NCBI RefSeq assembly: GCF_022374875.2
Contig: NZ_CP092427.2
Span: forward strand, 4,402,001-4,466,000
Length of the DNA: 64,000 nucleotides
Origin: Mycolicibacterium rufum
GTDB lineage: Bacteria > Actinomycetota > Actinomycetes > Mycobacteriales > Mycobacteriaceae
Direction: 5' to 3'
Part shown: in pieces, positions 51,276 through 59,943 of the stretch
Layout of the letters: every line of letters begins with the position of its first letter
Numbering within the stretch: the stretch's first letter is position 1
Program-made: the position numbers and the translations under genes
Notes under the pieces: generated by a model
Told to the model about the DNA's origin: nothing
The model's input: only the letters and a program-made list of their open reading frames with translations
The model's database searches: none

Positions 51276-52784
51276 ATGACCGACGCAGTCACCCGACCCA
51301 CTCATTCAGAACAAGCCGTCCCGGCGTCCAACGCCGAGGACGCCGTCCTCAACGAACTCGGCTACACCCAGAAGCTGGACCGCTCGGTCGGCACGCTGGC
51401 GTCGTTCGCCATCGGCTTCGCCACCATCAGCGCCACCACCGCGGTGTTCACCGGCTTCGGCGCCGGCTACTTCACCGCAGGCGCACCGTTCGTGTGGACG
51501 CTGCTGCTGGCCGGTGCGGTGTTCGCACTGTGGACGTTCATCGCCGCCGACCTGACCGCGAAGCTGCCGCTGGCCGGCTACTCCTACCAGTGGATCAGCC
51601 GGATCAACGGGCCGAACCTCGCCTGGTTCACCGGGTTCATCGCGCTGATGGGCTGGGTATGCGGCATGACCGGCGTCGGCTTCATCCTCTCCGGGTACCT
51701 CGGGGGGCTGTTCGGCTGGAGCATGAGTCAGAGCGCGCAGATCCTGCTCGCCATCGCGGTGGTGTTCGTCTGCGTGCTCATCAACATCTACGGCGTGCGG
51801 TTCGCGACGATGGTCAACAACATCGGCGTCAGCCTCGAGCTGGTCATCACCGTCGGCGCCACCGCACTGATCGCGATCATCGCGTTCTCCGCACCGGACA
51901 ATCACCAGCCGATCTCGACCCTGTTCACCGGCGGGCAGTCCGGCGACAAGGACTCCTACCTGCTGGCGTGGCTCGCCGCCGCCCTGGGGCCGTTCTTCGG
52001 ACTGATCGGCGTCGAGTCCGGAGCCGACGTCGCGGAGGAGACCAAGAATGCCCGCCGCGTGGTGCCCAAGACGATGTTCTACGCGCTCATCACCTCGATC
52101 GTCATCGAGTTCCTGATGTACGTGGTGTACGTGCTGGCCATCAAGGATCCCGCTGCGGTCGAGGCGAACTCGGCCGCGCCGATCGAGGAGATCATCACCC
52201 AGCAGGCCGGTCCTGTGGTCACGAAAATCGTTGTCGCCGTGGCGTTGACGAACATCCTGGCGTGCCTGCTGGCCAACATCCTGGTGGCCACCCGGCTGAC
52301 CTACTCAATGGCCCGTGACAACATGCTGCCGTTCTCCCACGTGTGGCGCCACGTGTCACCGAAGAGCAAGGCCCCGACGTACGCGGTGCTCGGATTGGGC
52401 TGCCTGTCCACGGTTCTGCTGCTCTCGGCGCTGGTCAACGAGAAGGCGTTCAACTACATCATCGGCATCGCCTCGCTGCTGTTCTTCTTCGTCTACATCC
52501 TGCAGACCATCGGCCTGCTCGTCGGCTACACGCGGGGCACCATCCCGCAGGGCGAGCCCGGCACCTTCGATCTCGGCCGGTTCCGGCTGCCGCTGTACGT
52601 GACCGCACTGGTCGTCTTCCTCGGCGTCGCGGTGGCGCTGCTGTTCCTGCCGCAGTTCACCAGCAACAAGTGGGTGTTCCTCGGCATCGTGGCCGTCGCC
52701 GCGCTGTGGTGGGCCACCGGGCTGCGGTCGCGGCTGCGCTCGGGCGACGCCGGCGCCGGCTACGCCAAGACCCATCAACTCTGA
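51276..52784 (+). CDS. APC-superfamily amino acid/amine permease
   Basis: A 502-residue transporter with 12 helices. LDRSVGTLASFAIGFATISA opens helix 1; GLIGVESGADVAEETKNARRVVPK is the APC signature near residues 247-270. GGAG precedes ATG 51276. It is 19 bases upstream of the transaminase gene, so it probably imports that enzyme's amine or amino-acid substrate. Confidence 0.9.
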   Translation: MTDAVTRPTHSEQAVPASNAEDAVLNELGYTQKLDRSVGTLASFAIGFATISATTAVFTGFGAGYFTAGAPFVWTLLLAGAVFALWTFIAADLTAKLPLAGYSYQWISRINGPNLAWFTGFIALMGWVCGMTGVGFILSGYLGGLFGWSMSQSAQILLAIAVVFVCVLINIYGVRFATMVNNIGVSLELVITVGATALIAIIAFSAPDNHQPISTLFTGGQSGDKDSYLLAWLAAALGPFFGLIGVESGADVAEETKNARRVVPKTMFYALITSIVIEFLMYVVYVLAIKDPAAVEANSAAPIEEIITQQAGPVVTKIVVAVALTNILACLLANILVATRLTYSMARDNMLPFSHVWRHVSPKSKAPTYAVLGLGCLSTVLLLSALVNEKAFNYIIGIASLLFFFVYILQTIGLLVGYTRGTIPQGEPGTFDLGRFRLPLYVTALVVFLGVAVALLFLPQFTSNKWVFLGIVAVAALWWATGLRSRLRSGDAGAGYAKTHQL

Positions 52785-52803
52785 CCCGAAAGGCCTGACA
52801 GAC

Positions 52804-53820
52804 ATGACTGTTACCGATACAGGAACCTCGAACCTCGTCGCCGTCGAACCCGGCGCCATCCGGGAGAACACCCCGCCCGGGTCGGTGATCCAGTACAGCG
52901 ATTACGAACTCGACACCTCCAGCCCGTTCGCCGGGGGCGTCGCGTGGATCGAAGGTGAGTTCATGCCGGCCGAGGAGGCCCGGATCTCGATCTTCGACAC
53001 CGGCTTCGGGCACTCCGACCTCACCTACACCGTGGCGCATGTCTGGCACGGCAACATCTTCCGGCTCGGCGATCACCTCGACCGGCTGCTCGACGGTTCG
53101 CGCAAGCTGCGGCTGGACCCCGGCATGAGCAAGGACGAACTCGCCGAGATCACCAAGAAGTGCGTGAGCCTGTCGCAGCTGCGCGAGTCGTTCGTGAACC
53201 TGACGGTCACCCGCGGGTACGGAAAACGCAAGGGCGAGAAGGATCTGACCAAGCTCACCCACCAGGTGTACATCTACGCGATCCCGTATCTGTGGGCGTT
53301 CCCGCCGGCCGAACAGATCTTCGGCACCACCGCGATCGTGCCGCGCCACGTCCGGCGCGCCGGCCGCAACACCGTCGACCCGACGATCAAGAACTACCAG
53401 TGGGGCGACCTGACCGCGGCCAGCTTCGAGGCCAAGGACCGGGGTGCCCGCACCGCGATCCTGCTGGACTCCGACAACTGCGTGGCCGAGGGGCCAGGGT
53501 TCAACGTGTGCATCGTCAAGGACCGCGTCCTGGCCTCGCCGTCGCGCAACGCGTTGCCCGGCATCACCCGCAAGACGGTGTTCGAGATCGCCGACGCGAT
53601 GGGCATCGAGGCGACGCTGCGCGACGTCACCAGCCACGAGCTCTACGAGGCCGACGAGATCATGGCTGTGACGACCGCCGGCGGCGTCACGCCGATCAAC
53701 ACCCTCGACGGTGAGCCGATCGGTGCCGGTGAACCCGGCCCGATGACCGTGGCCATCCGGGACCGGTTCTGGGCGCTGATGGACGAGCCGTCGCCGCTGA
53801 TCGAGGCCATCGAGTACTGA
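52804..53820 (+). CDS. Class IV (fold-type IV) transaminase, probable (R)-selective amine:pyruvate transaminase
   Basis: A 338-residue BCAT-fold PLP enzyme. SIFDTGFGHSDLTYTVAHVW (about residues 62-81), the PLP Lys in TIKNYQWGDL (about 197-206), AEGPGFNVCIVKD and GITRKTVFEIAD are visible. The pattern SDYELDTSSPFAGG plus GFGHSDLTYTV matches (R)-amine transaminases of the Arthrobacter ATA-117 and Mycobacterium vanbaalenii type rather than BCATs or D-amino-acid transaminases (recalled). Natural substrate unknown; the adjacent permease and LysR regulator point to inducible amine catabolism. Confidence 0.85.
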   Translation: MTVTDTGTSNLVAVEPGAIRENTPPGSVIQYSDYELDTSSPFAGGVAWIEGEFMPAEEARISIFDTGFGHSDLTYTVAHVWHGNIFRLGDHLDRLLDGSRKLRLDPGMSKDELAEITKKCVSLSQLRESFVNLTVTRGYGKRKGEKDLTKLTHQVYIYAIPYLWAFPPAEQIFGTTAIVPRHVRRAGRNTVDPTIKNYQWGDLTAASFEAKDRGARTAILLDSDNCVAEGPGFNVCIVKDRVLASPSRNALPGITRKTVFEIADAMGIEATLRDVTSHELYEADEIMAVTTAGGVTPINTLDGEPIGAGEPGPMTVAIRDRFWALMDEPSPLIEAIEY

Positions 53821-53824
53821 CCGC

Positions 53825-54145
53825 TCAACGCGACAGCGCGAGCGAGGCCGCCACCACCAGACCGAAGGCGGCGGTGCCGTAGCCCAGCAGCGCCACCTCC
53901 AGCGTCGGCACCTCGACCGTGGTGGTGCCTCCGATCCGCCGCGACCGTCGATAGCCCAGGCCGAGCACCACCAGCGCCAACAGCCCCGCCGCCGCCGCCA
54001 GCACGGTCCGCCCCGCGATGGGCGGGCCGTGGTGGCGGATCAGCACCAGCACGCCGCCGACCAGCAGTCCCAGGGCACTGCGCTCCCAGGACAGCAGGGT
54101 CCGTTCGGCCTGCAGCCCGGGCTTCTCGGCGTTCGGGGCGGTCAC
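53825..54145 (-). CDS. DUF202 membrane protein (second of pair)
   Basis: A 106-residue protein. ERTLLSWERSALGLLVGGVLVL is the DUF202 signature, and there are three helices in total. GTG 54145 lies 1 base after the stop of the partner gene. Function unknown; YidH-like pairs are common in actinobacteria. Confidence 0.8.
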   Translation of the reverse strand: MTAPNAEKPGLQAERTLLSWERSALGLLVGGVLVLIRHHGPPIAGRTVLAAAAGLLALVVLGLGYRRSRRIGGTTTVEVPTLEVALLGYGTAAFGLVVAASLALSR

Positions 54146-54146
54146 G

Positions 54147-54506
54147 TCAGCGCGATCCCGGCGGCCAGATCAGGAGCACCACGACGACGCCGAGGGTGAT
54201 CAGGAAGATGCCGACCGCCAACGCCAGCGGGACCCGGGTGCGCGGCAGGTCGGCTCCGGTGCGCATGGCGTCCTGCACGGCCTGCCAGCGCCGCACCGAC
54301 AGCACCGCGAGCACGCCGCCCGCCGCGGTCAGCGTCACGCTCAGCAGATGCCGGACGCCGGCGATCCCGAACGCGGGCGCGAACTGGACGATGGCGACGC
54401 CGCCGGCGATCAGCGCCAGCGCGGTGCGGATCCACGCCAGAAACGTGCGCTCGTTCGCGAGGGTGAAGCGGTAGTCGGGCTCCTGCGACGGCGGTGTCGG
54501 CGTCAT
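54147..54506 (-). CDS. DUF202 (YidH-like) membrane protein (first of pair)
   Basis: A 119-residue protein. [24 protein letters not shown] is the DUF202 hallmark, with helices at about 25-45, 55-75 and 95-115. ATG 54506. The pair is divergent from dapE, 73 bases apart. Confidence 0.85.
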   Translation of the reverse strand: MTPTPPSQEPDYRFTLANERTFLAWIRTALALIAGGVAIVQFAPAFGIAGVRHLLSVTLTAAGGVLAVLSVRRWQAVQDAMRTGADLPRTRVPLALAVGIFLITLGVVVVLLIWPPGSR

Positions 54507-54565
54507 GCGACGGACCCTCCCTTCGCCGGCGGACGCGTCCGGCGCTCTCACGCTAGCGAACCGGC

Positions 54566-54571
54566 TAACGT
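54566..54571 (+). promoter_or_regulatory. dapE: -10 element of leaderless dapE
   Basis: TAACGT, 8 bases, then GTG 54580; no ribosome site. Confidence 0.5.
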
Positions 54572-54579
54572 GGTGTCTC

Positions 54580-55644
54580 GTGCTCGACCTCCACGGTGAT
54601 CCGATCGCGCTGACCGCGGCGCTGGTGGACATCCCCAGCGAATCGCGGCACGAGACCTGCATCGCCGACGAGATCGAGACCGCCCTGCGGGAGCAGACCA
54701 GCGGATTCGAGATCGTCCGTCACGGCGACGCGGTGCTCGCTCGCACGAACTTCGGCAGGCCGTCGCGGGTGCTGCTCGCCGGCCACACCGACACCGTGCC
54801 CGCCGCCGACAACCTGCCCAGCCGCCGCGACGGGGCGTTGCTCTACGGCTGCGGCACCTCGGACATGAAGTCCGGCGACGCGGTGTTCCTGCACCTTGCC
54901 GCCACGGTCGCCGAGCCCGCACACGACATCACGCTGGTGATGTACGACTGCGAGGAGATCGAGGCCTCGGCCAACGGGCTGGGCCGCATCGAGAAGGAGA
55001 TGCCCGACTGGCTGGCCGCCGACGTCGCGATCCTCGGGGAGCCGTCGGGCGGGCTGATCGAGGCCGGCTGCCAGGGCACGCTGCGTGTCGTCGTCAGCGC
55101 CACTGGGACCCGGGCGCATTCGGCCCGATCATGGTTGGGCGACAACGCGATTCACAAGCTGAGCGCCGTGCTGGGGCGGCTGGAGGCCTATCGCGCCCGC
55201 GACGTCGACATCGACGGCTGCGTGTACCGCGAGGGGCTGTCGGCCGTACGCATCGACGGCGGCATCGCCGGCAACGTGATCCCCGACGCCGCCTCGGTCA
55301 CGGTGAACTTCCGCTTCGCCCCCGACCGCAGCGTCGAGCAGGCGTACGCGCATGTGGGTGAGGTGTTCGACGGCCTCGACGTGACGCTGGCGATGACCGA
55401 CGCCGCGGCGGGCGCCCTGCCCGGCCTGAGCCGCCCCGCGGCGGCCGCGCTGGTTTCCGCCGCCGGGGGAGAGGTCCGGGCCAAGTACGGCTGGACCGAC
55501 GTGGCGCGATTCGCGGCGCTGGGCATTCCTGCGGTCAATTACGGTCCGGGCGACCCGAACATGGCGCACCGCGCCGACGAACACGTCGACGTCGACCAGA
55601 TCACCGCGGTCACCGAGACGCTGCGGCGGTACTTAATCGGTTGA
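54580..55644 (+). CDS. dapE: Succinyl-diaminopimelate desuccinylase DapE
   Basis: A 354-residue M20 zinc hydrolase; removes succinate from N-succinyl-LL-DAP. Metal site: H69 and D71 (AGHTDTVPA), D100 ([10 protein letters not shown]), E125/E126 (DCEEIE). The dimerisation domain lies about residues 175-285. GTG 54580 gives [20 protein letters not shown], the Rv1202 N-terminus. Works with DapD and the DapC-type aminotransferase of this window. Confidence 0.95.
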   Translation: MLDLHGDPIALTAALVDIPSESRHETCIADEIETALREQTSGFEIVRHGDAVLARTNFGRPSRVLLAGHTDTVPAADNLPSRRDGALLYGCGTSDMKSGDAVFLHLAATVAEPAHDITLVMYDCEEIEASANGLGRIEKEMPDWLAADVAILGEPSGGLIEAGCQGTLRVVVSATGTRAHSARSWLGDNAIHKLSAVLGRLEAYRARDVDIDGCVYREGLSAVRIDGGIAGNVIPDAASVTVNFRFAPDRSVEQAYAHVGEVFDGLDVTLAMTDAAAGALPGLSRPAAAALVSAAGGEVRAKYGWTDVARFAALGIPAVNYGPGDPNMAHRADEHVDVDQITAVTETLRRYLIG

Positions 55645-55654
55645 CGGGTCCGGT

Positions 55655-55660
55655 TACCCT
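55655..55660 (+). promoter_or_regulatory. -10 element of the ABC-F transcript
   Basis: TACCCT, 6 bases, then ATG 55667 of a four-codon leader ORF. The mRNA would begin at that ATG. Confidence 0.55.
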
Positions 55661-55666
55661 GGACCC

Positions 55667-55721
55667 ATGCTCTCGCGCTGACGACTCCGGCTCACCGTCC
55701 GTACGTCTCGAGAGTTCTCGC
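55667..55721 (+). promoter_or_regulatory. Leader with four-codon uORF and Shine-Dalgarno-sequestering stem (putative attenuator)
   Basis: ATG CTC TCG CGC TGA (55667-55681) encodes MLSR. The CTCTCG inside it (55670-55675) is complementary to CGAGAG (55709-55714), the only ribosome-binding sequence of the ABC-F gene, 7 bases before its ATG. An alternative small hairpin CGAG-AGTT-CTCG (55709-55720) competes. A ribosome stalled on the uORF would break the long-range stem, the logic of erm-type translational attenuation. Confidence 0.55.
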
Positions 55722-57317
55722 ATGTCTCCATCGATCGTCCTGTCCCACGTCTCGTTCTCCTGGCCCGACGACACCCCGGTGTTCACCGACCTGTCGCTGT
55801 CCGTCGGGCCCGGCCGCACCGGGCTGGTCGCGCCCAACGGTGCGGGCAAGAGCACCCTGCTGCGGCTGATCGCCGGCGACCTGACCCCCACCGGCGGCAC
55901 CGTGACCGTCGACGGCTCGATCGGCTATCTGCCCCAGACCCTTACGCTGCTCGACGACCGCACGGTCGCCGAACTGCTCGGCGTCGCCGAAACGATCCGC
56001 GCGCTCGACGCGCTGGCCCGCGGCGAGACGCACGAGGAGGTGTTCGCCGCGATCGGCGACGACTGGGACGCCGGGGAGCGGGCCCGCGCCCAGCTCGACC
56101 GCCTCGGACTGGGCCACCTCGACCTCGACCGGTCGCTGCGCACCCTCTCCGGCGGCGAGGTCGTCACCCTCGGGTTGGCGCGGGAGTTGTTGCGCCACAG
56201 CGACGTCCTGCTCCTCGACGAGCCGACGAACAACCTCGACCGGGCAGCCCGCCACCGGCTCTACGACGCGGTCGACAGCATCAGCGGCTGCCTGCTGATG
56301 GTCAGCCACGATCGGGTGCTGCTCGACCGGGTGGACCGCATCGCCGAACTGCGGGGTGACGAGATCACCCTCTACGGCGGTTCTTTCAGCGCCTATCAGG
56401 CCGCCGTCGACGACGCCGAGCGGTCCGCCCGCGGCGCGGTGCGACAGGCCGAGCAGCAGGTGCAGCGGGAGAAGCGGCAGCGTCAGCAGGCCCGCGAACG
56501 CGCCGACCGCCGCGCCGGTACGGCCCGCCGCTCGCTGCCCGACGCCGGCCTGCCCAAGATCGTCGCCGGGGCGATGAAACGGCGCGCGCAGGAGACCGCG
56601 GGGCGCACCGACGACGTGCACGCGCGCCGGCTCGACGACGCGCGTGCCAGGCTCGACGAGGCCGAACGTGCGCTGCGCGACGACGACTCGCTGGTCCTCG
56701 ACCTTCCCGACACGACGGTGCCGGACGGTCGAACGCTGGTGCGGGTCGACGATGTGCGGCTGGACCGGGGGATGCTCGCGGGGGTGACCCTGACGATCCG
56801 CGGACCCGAACGGATCGCGCTGACCGGGCCCAACGGCAGCGGCAAGACCACGCTGCTGCGGACACTGCTCGGCGAGATCGCGCCAGACCGGGGCACGGTG
56901 GAGCGGTTCGGCGGCCGGATCGCCTACCTGTCGCAGCGGCTCGACCTGCTCGACGAGGAGCGCAGCGTCGCCGACAACCTCGCCGCGGCCGCCCCGGATC
57001 TCTCGCTGACCCGACGGCGACACCTGCTGGCGCAGTTCCTGTTCCGCGGCGACGCCGTCGACCTCCCGGTCGGTGCGCTGTCGGGCGGTGAGCGGCTGCG
57101 CGCGACCCTGGCGTGCGTGTTGTTCGCCGAACCGGCGCCGCAGCTGCTGCTGCTCGACGAACCGACCAACAACCTCGACCTGGTCAGTGTCGCGCAACTG
57201 GAGGCCGCGCTGGCCGCCTACCGGGGCGCTTTCGTCGTCGTCAGCCATGACGACGCGTTCCTGTCCGGGATCGGTGTCGACCGCACCCTGCGGATCGAGG
57301 ACGGCGAACTGCGTTGA
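55722..57317 (+). CDS. ABC-F family ATPase (ribosome protection/translation factor type)
   Basis: A 531-residue protein with two ABC domains and no membrane segments. Walker A APNGAGKST (about 37-45) and GPNGSGKTT (about 369-377); signatures LSGGE (near 143) and LSGGERL (near 451); two LLLDEPTNNLD Walker B motifs. The charged linker (about residues 225-330) is the interdomain region that reaches into the ribosome in antibiotic-resistance ABC-Fs. ATG 55722. The leader has an apparent attenuator, suggesting induction by ribosome-targeting drugs. Confidence 0.9.
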   Translation: MSPSIVLSHVSFSWPDDTPVFTDLSLSVGPGRTGLVAPNGAGKSTLLRLIAGDLTPTGGTVTVDGSIGYLPQTLTLLDDRTVAELLGVAETIRALDALARGETHEEVFAAIGDDWDAGERARAQLDRLGLGHLDLDRSLRTLSGGEVVTLGLARELLRHSDVLLLDEPTNNLDRAARHRLYDAVDSISGCLLMVSHDRVLLDRVDRIAELRGDEITLYGGSFSAYQAAVDDAERSARGAVRQAEQQVQREKRQRQQARERADRRAGTARRSLPDAGLPKIVAGAMKRRAQETAGRTDDVHARRLDDARARLDEAERALRDDDSLVLDLPDTTVPDGRTLVRVDDVRLDRGMLAGVTLTIRGPERIALTGPNGSGKTTLLRTLLGEIAPDRGTVERFGGRIAYLSQRLDLLDEERSVADNLAAAAPDLSLTRRRHLLAQFLFRGDAVDLPVGALSGGERLRATLACVLFAEPAPQLLLLDEPTNNLDLVSVAQLEAALAAYRGAFVVVSHDDAFLSGIGVDRTLRIEDGELR

Positions 57318-57320
57318 CTC

Positions 57321-59315
57321 TCAGCCGTTCTCGGCGGCGGCCACGGCGGCCCGTCCGAACGTGCAGTTGACGGTGTCTGCGAGCCGGCGCAGCGTCTCGA
57401 GGCCGCGCGGATCACCGAGGGCCACCGCGTCGGCTGCCGCCCGCAGCGCGACGGCGTGCTGGCCGCCGCGCTCGGCGGCCTTGACGGCGTCACGCACCGC
57501 TGCCACGGCGCCGTGGGCGTCCCGGCGCGCCGCGGTGGTCCACGCCCGGGCCAGCGCCAACTCCGGGGCGAACAGCATCGACTTCAAGCCGTGTCGGGAC
57601 TCCGCGCGCGCCAACGCCTTCCCGGCCTCGACGGTCTCGCCGAGCCGGCCCAGCGCCTGCGCCAGCAGCATCCACGCCAGCGGCCCCCACGAGTATCCCG
57701 TGGGCGCCAGTGCCGCCGCCGCCTCGCGCAGCAGCGGCACCGCCTTCTGCGTCTGACCGGTGGCGATCAGCACGTCGGCGGTCAGCACCTCGCCGATCGC
57801 CCTGCCCGGCTGCCTGCGCTGCGCGAAGTCGGTGAGCCGCTGCGCCAGTGCCAGCGCCGCATCGGGATCGCCGGCGAGCAGCAGCGCGGTCGTCTGACCG
57901 AAGCCGCTGGTGAACCGCAGCAGCCCCGGCTGCCCGGCCGACATGGCCCGCTCGGCCAGCGCGTCGACCTCGGTCAGCCGGCCGGTCCGCGCCGCGCACA
58001 GCGCCGCCGCCGAACCGGCCCACCCGATCGCGGTGTCGTCCGCCGTTTCCGAGCTCAGCACTTCGTGCGCCAGTTCGGTTGCCCGCGAAAGGTTTCCGGC
58101 GTTCATCGCGAACGTCGCCGACAGCGCGTCGAGGGTGGTGCGCGCCGCCGCGGAGCGGACCTTGCCGCGGGTGGCCTGCAGGAAGGCCGTCGCGCGCTCG
58201 GGTTCGGACAGCATCCAGAACTGGTTGGCCGCGGTGGGCAGCGCCCACGCCATCAGCTCTTCTTCGCCCAAGGCGCCGGGATCGATCTCGGCCAGCACCG
58301 CGTCGGCGTCGCGGCCGCGGCCCTGCCAGGCCAGCGCATAGCCGACGGTCAGCCGGGCGTCCAGGTCCGGCGCCCGCTCGAGCGCGGCCCGCCCCAGCCG
58401 CTCGCTGAGTTCCAGATCGCCCAGCCGCAACGCATCACGGGCCGCGGCGCATACCTCGGCCACCGGCTGCGGCCGGTCGCTGCCGATGGCCAGCGTCGCC
58501 AGCCGGAGCCGGCCGACCACCCCGCGGGGACCCGTCGCCGCCAGGCGCCCGACCACCGCGGTGCGCAGCCGTCGCAGATCGGGTCCGCCCAATTCGCCGC
58601 GCACCGCGTCGCAGAACAGCGGGTGCGCCGGACGTACGCCGTCGTCGTCAACGGCGATCGCCCCCGCCTGCACGGCCTCGTCGACGGCGTGCGCGCTCGT
58701 CAGCACCGCCACGTCCTCCAGGCTGAGCGGCTCGTAGACCGACAGCACCTCCAGCACCCGGCGGGGGGCGGCCGGGAGCCCGTCGACGAAGTCTGTGACG
58801 TGCGCCATCAGCCGTTCGTCGTCGTGCCCGGCGGGGTGCAGATCGATGCGGGTCACCAGGCCGTCCCGCCACAGTGCCGCGATCTCGGCCGGTGCCTCGT
58901 TGTCGCTGGCGGACAGCAAAATTCGCACCGTTGCACTCACCGCGAGCTGATAGACCAGCGCCGCGGACAGCGCGTCGAGCAGGTGCGCGTCGTCGATCAC
59001 CAGCAGCCGGCCGTCGCCCAGAGTCTCGCGGGCGGCCCTCAGCACCGCCGCGGTCTTCCCGGTCTCCGGCACGTCGAGGAGGTGTTCGAAGGCGGCGAAC
59101 GGAAGCGGCCGGCGCGCCGAGGTGGCACGCACCCAGTCGACCCGCGGGAATTCGGTGCCGAGCCGCTCCACCGCCCGGTGCAGCAGGAACGTCTTGCCGA
59201 CCCCCGCGGGCCCGATCAGCGCCGCGCCCGACCGGGACTGCACACCCGACTCGAGGTGGGCCAGCGCAGGTTCGTCCGGTGCGGTCACCCAGGGGACAGG
59301 CGCGGGCACAGGCAC
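57321..59315 (-). CDS. STAND-type ATPase with TPR-like repeats, lacking a LuxR HTH
   Basis: A 664-residue protein. Walker A GPAGVGKT (35-42), Walker B RLLVIDDAHLL (103-113), then a long alpha-helical, Ala/Leu-rich TPR-like region to the C-terminus. Related regulators (MalT/LuxR type, common in actinobacteria) end with a LuxR HTH of about 65 residues; here the protein stops at VAAAENG without one. It may signal through protein partners or be a truncated regulator. Convergent with the ABC-F gene, 3 bases apart. Confidence 0.8.
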   Translation of the reverse strand: MPVPAPVPWVTAPDEPALAHLESGVQSRSGAALIGPAGVGKTFLLHRAVERLGTEFPRVDWVRATSARRPLPFAAFEHLLDVPETGKTAAVLRAARETLGDGRLLVIDDAHLLDALSAALVYQLAVSATVRILLSASDNEAPAEIAALWRDGLVTRIDLHPAGHDDERLMAHVTDFVDGLPAAPRRVLEVLSVYEPLSLEDVAVLTSAHAVDEAVQAGAIAVDDDGVRPAHPLFCDAVRGELGGPDLRRLRTAVVGRLAATGPRGVVGRLRLATLAIGSDRPQPVAEVCAAARDALRLGDLELSERLGRAALERAPDLDARLTVGYALAWQGRGRDADAVLAEIDPGALGEEELMAWALPTAANQFWMLSEPERATAFLQATRGKVRSAAARTTLDALSATFAMNAGNLSRATELAHEVLSSETADDTAIGWAGSAAALCAARTGRLTEVDALAERAMSAGQPGLLRFTSGFGQTTALLLAGDPDAALALAQRLTDFAQRRQPGRAIGEVLTADVLIATGQTQKAVPLLREAAAALAPTGYSWGPLAWMLLAQALGRLGETVEAGKALARAESRHGLKSMLFAPELALARAWTTAARRDAHGAVAAVRDAVKAAERGGQHAVALRAAADAVALGDPRGLETLRRLADTVNCTFGRAAVAAAENG

Positions 59316-59339
59316 CGGGTCAGCCTAGGGGTTTACGGC

Positions 59340-59345
59340 TAAGTT
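59340..59345 (+). promoter_or_regulatory. -10 element of the leaderless LOG gene
   Basis: TAAGTT, 7 bases, then GTG 59353. Confidence 0.5.
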
Positions 59346-59352
59346 TTGTCCC

Positions 59353-59910
59353 GTGTCCTGCGAACCCGACCGCCAGTGGGCGGTCTGCGTCTACTGCGCG
59401 TCCGGCCCCACCCATCCCGACCTCCTCGACCTCGCCCGCCGGGTCGGCACCGGCATCGCCGACCGGGGTTGGACGCTGGTCTCCGGCGGCGGCAACGTCT
59501 CGGCGATGGGAGAGGTGGCCGCCGCGGCCCGCTCCCACGGCGGCCGCACCATCGGGGTCATCCCCAAGGCGCTCGTGCACCGTGAGGTCGCCGACACCGA
59601 GGCCGACGAGCTCGTCGTCACCGACACCATGCGGGAGCGCAAACAGGTCATGGAGGACCGCGCCGACGCGTTCATCGCGCTGCCCGGCGGCATCGGCACA
59701 CTCGAGGAATTCTTCGAAGCCTGGACAGCGGGCTATTTGGGTATGCACACCAAGCCGATCGTGATGCTCGACACTCTCGGGCACTACGACGGACTGCTGG
59801 CCTGGCTACGCGGGCTGGTCGGAAGCGGGTACGTCGGCGAGGGGGCGCTGGAGCGCCTGATCGTCGTCGACGACGTCGACGCCGCTCTGGCCGCCTGCGC
59901 GCCCGGCTAG
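59353..59910 (+). CDS. LOG-family cytokinin-riboside-monophosphate phosphoribohydrolase
   Basis: A 185-residue LOG protein (Rv1205 type). PGGIGTLEE at 111-119 is the catalytic and phosphate-binding motif, with SGGGNVSAMG near 44-53 and MRERK near 93-97. Releases adenine-type bases from N6-modified AMP; the M. tuberculosis orthologue is a proteasome substrate whose product aldehyde affects NO sensitivity. Followed after 33 bases by fadD6. Confidence 0.9.
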   Translation: MSCEPDRQWAVCVYCASGPTHPDLLDLARRVGTGIADRGWTLVSGGGNVSAMGEVAAAARSHGGRTIGVIPKALVHREVADTEADELVVTDTMRERKQVMEDRADAFIALPGGIGTLEEFFEAWTAGYLGMHTKPIVMLDTLGHYDGLLAWLRGLVGSGYVGEGALERLIVVDDVDAALAACAPG

Positions 59911-59943
59911 GGTGACCGACACAACGAGCAGGAGGAGCGGGGA

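Noticed and set aside
54505..54579. Extending dapE to ATG/GTG 54505
   Set aside because: It would overlap the divergent DUF202 start region; GTG 54580 matches the DapE N-terminus and has a -10 at the right distance.
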